NCBI GenBank assembly: GCA_964650975.1
Contig: CAZYWA010000039.1
Location: forward strand, 1-10,712
DNA: 10,712 bases
Reading direction: 5' to 3'
DNA from: CAZYWA01 sp964650975 [NCBI: uncultured bacterium]
Lineage (GTDB): Bacteria > JADJOY01
Made by a program: the position numbers and the translations under genes. Each line of letters opens with the position of its first letter. The stretch's first letter is position 1. Positions 6,791 to 10,712 of this stretch are shown here, in pieces. The notes below the pieces were generated by a model. It made no database searches. It was not told where the DNA came from and saw only the letters and a program-made list of their open reading frames with translations.

Positions 6791-7624
6791 GTGAGTCACG
6801 AAGTCGCCCTCATGTTCAGCGGTGGAGTGGATTCCACCATGGCGGCGGCACTGCTCGCGGAGCGGTTCGACCGCGTCCATCTGCTCACCTACCACAACGG
6901 TCACGGGACCGCGGGCATGAGCAAGTCGCGGGCGCGCGTGGAAGAGTTGCGCGCCCGGTTCGGCTCCGAGCGCTTCGTCCACGTGCTCGACTCGACCAAG
7001 GAGTGGATGCAGCGGGTCGTGACCCGCGACCTGGTCGCGAACTACAAAGAATACGGCTCCGGCTTCATCTGGTGCATGGGCTGCAAGCTCGCCATGCACG
7101 CGCGCTCCGCGGTCCATTGCCTGGAGAACGGCGTTCGCTACATGGCGGATGGGTCGTCCGGCTCGACGCAGGAGATGGTCGAGCAGATGATGGTGAGCCT
7201 GTCCTTGATCCGGGTCTTCTACGCGGGACTCGGCATCCACTTCTTCACCCCGGTGTACGATCTCGCTCGCGAGGCCGAGCAGGCCGAGCTCAAACGGCGC
7301 GGATTCCGGATGGGCATCCAGATCATGGGCCGGAACGTGGGGATCCAGCCCTCGTGCTACGCCGGCTTGACCTACTATCTGCCCTATCTGCTCTTCAACA
7401 AGCCGCCCGATCACGACGAGTCGAACGTGGCGCGGTTCATCCGCGACAAGAGCGTCATCACGCGTGAGATCGTCGCGGAGTGGTTCGCGACGCGTGGACG
7501 AGCGATGCCGCACTGGGAAGGCGTCCCCGAGCTGCCGTTCGATCCGGCGGAGCTGGCCGCGAGCGTACGGACGCATCACCGAGCAAACGCCGGCGGGCCC
7601 GCTCCGGCGGTGGACCCGGCCTGA
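6791..7624 (+). CDS. PP-loop ATPase with CxxC pair, thiolase-like (TtcA/TtuA-like layout)
   Basis: 277 residues from GTG at 6791, which has GAGG six bases upstream; an earlier GTG at 6734 would add 19 low-complexity residues. The N-terminal PP-loop S-G-G-V-D-S-T (10-16) is the ATP-pyrophosphatase signature of enzymes that adenylate a substrate before sulfur or nitrogen insertion. W-C-M-G-C-K (94-99) supplies Cys95 and Cys98, and Q-P-S-C-Y-A-G places Cys189 91 residues later. TtcA and TtuA have a PP-loop, a CxxC and a distal cysteine that together bind a [4Fe-4S] cluster. The matching layout here suggests, but does not prove, an Fe-S-dependent thiolation enzyme. The IscU-like gene three positions downstream supports this. 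The TtcA G-H-x-x-D-D segment is replaced by D-G-S-S-G-S-T-Q-E (120-128), so the substrate may differ. Other options are a QueC- or NAD-synthase-like amidation enzyme. Confidence 0.85.
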   Translation: MSHEVALMFSGGVDSTMAAALLAERFDRVHLLTYHNGHGTAGMSKSRARVEELRARFGSERFVHVLDSTKEWMQRVVTRDLVANYKEYGSGFIWCMGCKLAMHARSAVHCLENGVRYMADGSSGSTQEMVEQMMVSLSLIRVFYAGLGIHFFTPVYDLAREAEQAELKRRGFRMGIQIMGRNVGIQPSCYAGLTYYLPYLLFNKPPDHDESNVARFIRDKSVITREIVAEWFATRGRAMPHWEGVPELPFDPAELAASVRTHHRANAGGPAPAVDPA

Positions 7625-7648
7625 CGGTTCGACTGGGAGGACGTGGAG

Positions 7649-8029
7649 ATGCCCTGCTGCGGAGGCAAGAACGGCGGCAAGCCGATCACGCGGACGCAGT
7701 TCGTGATCGGCCGCGTGGCCTTCGCGGCGATCCGCATCGGGCTGCGCGTCGGGCTCGCCACCGTGGGTCGCGTGAGCCCGCGGTTCCGTGAGATCGCGCG
7801 CTTCTGGGATCTCCTCTCGGCCGACTGGGCGCAGTCGATCCGCGAGCGGCGGGGAATCGTCGTGATCGGCGCGCACGCCGCGGACTGCCCGTTGCACCCG
7901 CCCAGTCACTTCGACGCGACGGCCGAGGACCCGGCGTTCGCGGACACCTGGCGCGATGACGAGAGCTTGTTCGACGACGCCGACGACGTGGGGGCCGCGT
8001 CGCCGGCTCGGCCGGCCGAGGTCGTCTGA
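7649..8029 (+). CDS. Small unknown protein with N-terminal Cys-Cys motif and acidic tail
   Basis: 126 residues from ATG at 7649, chosen because GGGAGG (7635-7640) lies eight bases upstream; GTG at 7643 is too close to that site. I do not recognise the family. It starts M-P-C-C-G-G-K-N-G-G-K, giving an exposed Cys3-Cys4 pair in a flexible Gly/Lys-rich tip. A hydrophobic, basic helix-like segment follows (about 18-43), which could be amphipathic or membrane-associating. R-F-W-D-L-L-S-A-D-W (51-60) is next, and Cys80 lies in A-D-C-P-L-H-P-P. The tail (92-113) is strongly acidic. It sits 24 bases after the PP-loop gene and 50 before the hydrolase gene, so it is probably co-translated with them. 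A metal, persulfide or Fe-S binding role for the Cys pair is only inferred. Confidence 0.75.
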   Translation: MPCCGGKNGGKPITRTQFVIGRVAFAAIRIGLRVGLATVGRVSPRFREIARFWDLLSADWAQSIRERRGIVVIGAHAADCPLHPPSHFDATAEDPAFADTWRDDESLFDDADDVGAASPARPAEVV

Positions 8030-8079
8030 ACCCGGTTCGCGGAAGCTCTGCTCCGGACCCGGCGCCTGCCCGCCCGGAG

Positions 8080-8934
8080 ATGACCGGCACGGCCGCGGCG
8101 CAGACCGCGCCGCGGCTCGAGGTCACGTGGCTCCGGACTTCGACGTTGCTGCTCGATTTCGGGGGCTTTCGCGTCCTCACCGATCCGTGGTTCGGCAGCT
8201 GGATGAGGATCCTGCCGGTTTTTCGCCGGCCGGGGCTCGCGCTGGAGGCGCTTCCACCCGTCGACTTGCTGCTCGTCAGCCACCTGCACGCGGATCACTT
8301 CTCGGCGGCGGACGCGCGCATCATCGCGCGGGGCAATCCAGGGCTCGAAGCGGTCGGTTGTCCTGGGGCCACGCCGGCCTTCGCCGAGGCCGGCATCCGG
8401 GGGATCGAGTTGGCTCCCGGGGCGTCGACGCGGGTTGGACCGCTCGAGATCACCGCGGTCGAGTGCGCGCACACCGGGCCGCCTCCCGCCGAGGTGAACT
8501 ACGCCGTCGAGTGGCGAGGCTTGGGAGTCTTCTTCGGAGGCGACGCCCGGTACTCGGCCGCGTTCGAAGAAACCGCTCGCGGCTTTCGCACCGATGTGGC
8601 GCTGCTGCCGATCGGCGGCACGCTCATCTTCGGCCACCGCACCACGATGGACCCGGACGATGCTCATCGCGCGGCCCGTGCTCTGGGCGCTCGGTTCGTG
8701 GTGCCGACCCACGAGGGGATGGAGTGGATGCCGGTTCCGCCCGCCTCGTGGCATCCAGGCCGGACGCGGGCCTTCGAGGCGCTCTGTCGCGCGGAGCCGA
8801 GCGGGCCGCGAGCGGTTCGGCTGCGGCCTGGCGAGCGAGCGACGTTCGAGCGCCGGGACGCGGATCTCGACCTGGTGGAAGTGGCGATTCATCCAGGTGG
8901 CCGGCTCGATCGATCGGCCCGGCTTGTACCGTGA
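8080..8934 (+). CDS. Metallo-beta-lactamase-fold hydrolase, UlaG-like
   Basis: 284 residues. The UlaG/NAPE-PLD-type MBL fold begins with the strand L-E-V-T-W-L-R-T-S-T-L-L-L-D-F and L-T-D-P-W-F (33-38), typical of this branch. The full binuclear metal set is visible: S-H-L-H-A-D-H (67-73; His68, His70, Asp72, His73), His131 in E-C-A-H-T-G, Asp155 in F-G-G-D-A-R-Y-S, and His211 in V-P-T-H-E-G. It should therefore be an active Zn- or Mn-dependent hydrolase of phosphodiester, lactone or amide bonds. No signal peptide, so cytoplasmic. The N-terminal ten residues are variable, and the ATG has only a close GGAG, so the start could shift slightly. It lies between the Cys-Cys protein and the Fe-S scaffold in the same operon; its substrate is unknown. 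Confidence 0.88.
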   Translation: MTGTAAAQTAPRLEVTWLRTSTLLLDFGGFRVLTDPWFGSWMRILPVFRRPGLALEALPPVDLLLVSHLHADHFSAADARIIARGNPGLEAVGCPGATPAFAEAGIRGIELAPGASTRVGPLEITAVECAHTGPPPAEVNYAVEWRGLGVFFGGDARYSAAFEETARGFRTDVALLPIGGTLIFGHRTTMDPDDAHRAARALGARFVVPTHEGMEWMPVPPASWHPGRTRAFEALCRAEPSGPRAVRLRPGERATFERRDADLDLVEVAIHPGGRLDRSARLVP

Positions 8935-8961
8935 CGGCTCGGACCGGTGGAGAGCGTAGCC

Positions 8962-9393
8962 GTGCCTGAGGATCCGACCGCGCCGGGCCCGGGCATGTAC
9001 TCGCAGACGCTTCTCGACCACTTCCTGCGCCCGCGCAACGTCGGCCGCGTGGAAGTAGTGCACGGCGAAGGGCGGGTGAAGAGCCGGGTGTGTCAGGACC
9101 TGCTCGAGATCACGCTGCGGATCGGCGCGGACGGAGCGCTGGAAGCCCGTTTCCGGGCCCAGGCATGCTCGGCCTGCATCGCCGGTGCTTCGATGCTCAC
9201 CGAGCTGGTGAACGCCGGGCGCCTGGACGAGCCGCGCGCGCGGGCGATCGACGGTGCCTTCCTGGCCCGGGAGCTTGCCGGAGTCCCGTCGTCGAAACGG
9301 CGCTGCGTCGAGCTGGCGATCGTGGCGCTCGACCGTGCGCTCAGCGATGCGGCGTCGAACCGTGAGCCGGGACCGCCAGCGGGATCGCCGTGA
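8962..9393 (+). CDS. IscU/NifU N-terminal-like Fe-S cluster scaffold, variant
   Basis: 143 residues from GTG at 8962, chosen for GGAGAG seven bases upstream; GTG 8947 and ATG 8995 are alternatives. The domain starts M-Y-S-Q-T-L-L-D-H-F-L-R-P-R-N-V-G (12-28), the classic IscU opening. All three cluster ligand cysteines are present: Cys44 in C-Q-D (canonical C-G-D, Asp46 kept), Cys69 in Q-A-C-S-A-C-I-A-G-A-S (canonical G-C-G-S-A-I-A-S-S-S), and Cys115 in K-R-R-C-V-E-L-A. The L-P-P-V-K site for the HscA chaperone is replaced by V-P-S-S-K, so HscA-dependent transfer is unlikely. Cys72 is an extra cysteine. No cysteine desulfurase, ferredoxin or chaperone gene is seen here. It may build or deliver a cluster for the PP-loop protein. 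It overlaps the next gene by the four bases GTGA. Confidence 0.88.
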   Translation: MPEDPTAPGPGMYSQTLLDHFLRPRNVGRVEVVHGEGRVKSRVCQDLLEITLRIGADGALEARFRAQACSACIAGASMLTELVNAGRLDEPRARAIDGAFLARELAGVPSSKRRCVELAIVALDRALSDAASNREPGPPAGSP

Positions 9394-10703
9394 GCGCGAA
9401 TCCCGGCTTACGCGACGACCCATTCGTGCGCCGCGCCGGACTCGCGGCGCTGCTGATCGGCTTCGGGGTTTCGTTCCTCACCTACCGCGGACCGTTCACG
9501 GGTTACTGGGATACTTACATCGCGGTTCCCGCCGCGCTCCTCACCGGCGACGCGGTCGAGTACGTGGACGAGGCCGGAACGCCGCTTTATCGAGCACGCG
9601 CACCGGAGCGCCTTCCGCGAGATCTGGTGCAGCCGGACACCTTCGGCCTCGCCACCAACGATCAGGGGCTCGGCGGCGGCGTCCATTATTCGCTGCCATT
9701 CCTGGCTCTGGGGCGAGCGGGATTGCGTTTCGGGCACGCGCTCGGGCTCACCCTGACGGCTGGGTTGATCTGGCTCGCCGCTCGGCGACTCCTGCTCGAG
9801 ATGCGTCGCGGCGCCGGAGGTTCCTCCTCGCTCGGCGCGGGCGAGGAGTGGGTGGCGCTGGCTGCTGGGCTCCTGGTCGCCTGGAACCCCATGACGCTGG
9901 CGCTCGCGACGCTCAACGCGGGGTTGCCGAGCATGCTCTTGATCGCGCTGCTCTTCCTCCTCTTCCTCCACCCGGATCGGCCTTGGTTCGTGGCCGGCAT
10001 CGCATTCGGTGTGCTGGGCGGCATTCGCGACATGAGCATTCTCTTCATCCCGGCCGTGGCGTTCTGGCTGCTGAGTGACGAACGCCGCTGGCGTGCATGG
10101 ACGCTCTTCGGAGCAGGCGCGCTGCTCGGGATCCTACCGATCCTGGTATGGAAGGACTTCGCTTTCGGAAGCCCGCTCGCCGATCCGACGCAGTTCGCGG
10201 ATCACCGAGGCTTCCGGCCGTTTTTCCCTCATCGCATCCTCGGTCACGAGTTCCTCTTCAACGGGCTACTCAACTTCCCGTTCCACGAGCAGTGGGTGCG
10301 CACTCCGCATTTCCCGTTTCCGACGGTCGTGACGCTGCCGCTCGTGTTCGTGCGGTGCTTCGGCACGGTGCTTTGCGCGGCGGCACTGGTGGGAGCGGGC
10401 CGGCTGCTCCGCCTGCGCCCGCGCATCGGCACGTTCACGGCCCTGTGGTTCGTGCTCTTCTTCTTGTTCCTGGCGCCGCAGGAAAACTGGGAAGAGCTCA
10501 AGGGCAGCACCATCGTGCTCATGTTCGTGCCGTGGGGATTGTGGATCGCGTGCGGTCTGCAGGGGTTGATCGAGCCGCGGTCGCGGGGGCGCGGCGCCCC
10601 CCCCCGCGCCGCGGGGGGGGGGGGGGGGGCGGGCCGGGCGGCCCGCCCCCCCCCCCCCCCGGGGCCCCGGGGGGCGCCCCGCGGCCCACCCCGGAGACCA
10701 TGA
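9390..10703 (+). CDS. Polytopic membrane protein, GT-C glycosyltransferase-like; 3' end corrupted
   Basis: The GTG at 9390 overlaps the stop of the scaffold gene, so translation is probably coupled. About 400 residues are trustworthy. Hydrophobic segments fall near 15-31, 113-131, 153-173, 178-193, 198-226, 236-254, 312-338, 345-362 and 374-392, giving roughly nine to eleven membrane spans. After the first span comes a loop with G-Y-W-D-T-Y-I-A-V-P-A-A-L-L-T-G-D (38-54). An acidic residue in that first outer loop, here Asp41, is usual for GT-C enzymes that use lipid-linked sugars. This suggests a membrane glycosyltransferase or mannosyltransferase-like protein; the exact family is not clear. 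From about residue 400 the frame enters G/C homopolymers, so the Pro/Arg/Gly tail and the stop at 10703 should not be believed. The true C-terminus is outside or miscalled. Confidence 0.75.
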   Translation: MSANPGLRDDPFVRRAGLAALLIGFGVSFLTYRGPFTGYWDTYIAVPAALLTGDAVEYVDEAGTPLYRARAPERLPRDLVQPDTFGLATNDQGLGGGVHYSLPFLALGRAGLRFGHALGLTLTAGLIWLAARRLLLEMRRGAGGSSSLGAGEEWVALAAGLLVAWNPMTLALATLNAGLPSMLLIALLFLLFLHPDRPWFVAGIAFGVLGGIRDMSILFIPAVAFWLLSDERRWRAWTLFGAGALLGILPILVWKDFAFGSPLADPTQFADHRGFRPFFPHRILGHEFLFNGLLNFPFHEQWVRTPHFPFPTVVTLPLVFVRCFGTVLCAAALVGAGRLLRLRPRIGTFTALWFVLFFLFLAPQENWEELKGSTIVLMFVPWGLWIACGLQGLIEPRSRGRGAPPRAAGGGGGAGRAARPPPPPGPRGAPRGPPRRP

Positions 10704-10712
10704 CCCCCCCCC
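10588..10712. other. Homopolymeric G/C low-complexity end, likely artefact
   Basis: After about 10588 the sequence becomes almost only G and C, with a G run of about 17 bases (around 10613-10629) and a C run of about 15 (around 10646-10660), plus shorter blocks. No codon structure like the rest of the last gene survives. Long poly-G is typical of failed cycles in two-colour sequencing chemistry or of collapsed read ends at a contig edge. I treat it as non-biological. Confidence 0.8.

Noticed and set aside
6665-9423. Two long minus-strand open frames opposite the PP-loop to scaffold genes
   Set aside because: The plus-strand genes carry PP-loop, MBL and IscU motifs with ribosome sites. The minus frames have no domains.
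1-10712. CRISPR array, insertion sequence, prophage or tRNA
   Set aside because: I saw no regularly spaced repeats, transposase or integrase motifs, or tRNA-like cloverleaf when reading through; a dedicated tRNA scan was not possible.

Overview
The window is very GC-rich, densely coded DNA, most likely from an uncultured Gram-negative bacterium. Secreted beta-propeller proteins carrying a W-P-x-(F/W)-R-G-P motif, an anchored formylglycine-enzyme-fold protein and frequent GTG starts fit lineages such as Eisenbacteria, Myxococcota, Acidobacteriota or Planctomycetota. The sequence alone does not decide among them. No rRNA, tRNA, CRISPR array, transposase or phage gene was seen. The last ~120 bases are homopolymeric G/C and look like an assembly or sequencing artefact at a contig end.

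Left part (1-1960, minus strand): two successive genes for exported PQQ-like (BamB/quinoprotein-type) beta-propeller proteins. The second in transcription order runs off the left edge. A GC-rich hairpin lies between them. A divergent intergenic region with one AT-rich island (1961-2084) separates this pair from a plus-strand pair: a membrane-anchored FGE/SUMF1-fold protein without the catalytic cysteines, then a soluble family-2 glycosyltransferase of the polyprenyl-phosphate sugar synthase type.

Middle (3718-5514, minus strand): a complete NodU/CmcH/TobZ-type O-carbamoyltransferase. It converges on the glycosyltransferase so closely that the two stop codons share a CTAG. Its 5' end faces a divergent region (5515-5643) holding a perfect TATAAT, an inverted repeat and a 9-base direct repeat.

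Right part (5644-10703, plus strand): six close-packed co-directional genes that look like one operon. In order they are an all-helical (alpha/alpha toroid-like) protein, a PP-loop ATPase with a CxxC pair and a distal cysteine, a 126-residue unknown protein beginning Met-Pro-Cys-Cys, a UlaG-like metallo-beta-lactamase-fold hydrolase with a full metal site, an IscU/NifU-like Fe-S scaffold with its three ligand cysteines, and a polytopic GT-C-like membrane protein that runs into the artefact.

The most interesting signal is the PP-loop / Cys-Cys protein / MBL / IscU-like block. The cysteine layout of the PP-loop protein resembles Fe-S-dependent thiolases (TtcA/TtuA), and a scaffold gene lies three genes downstream. 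I infer a possible sulfur-transfer or thiolation module of unknown substrate. Nearby carbamoyltransferase and glycosyltransferase genes leave open that it modifies a glycan or small molecule rather than a tRNA.
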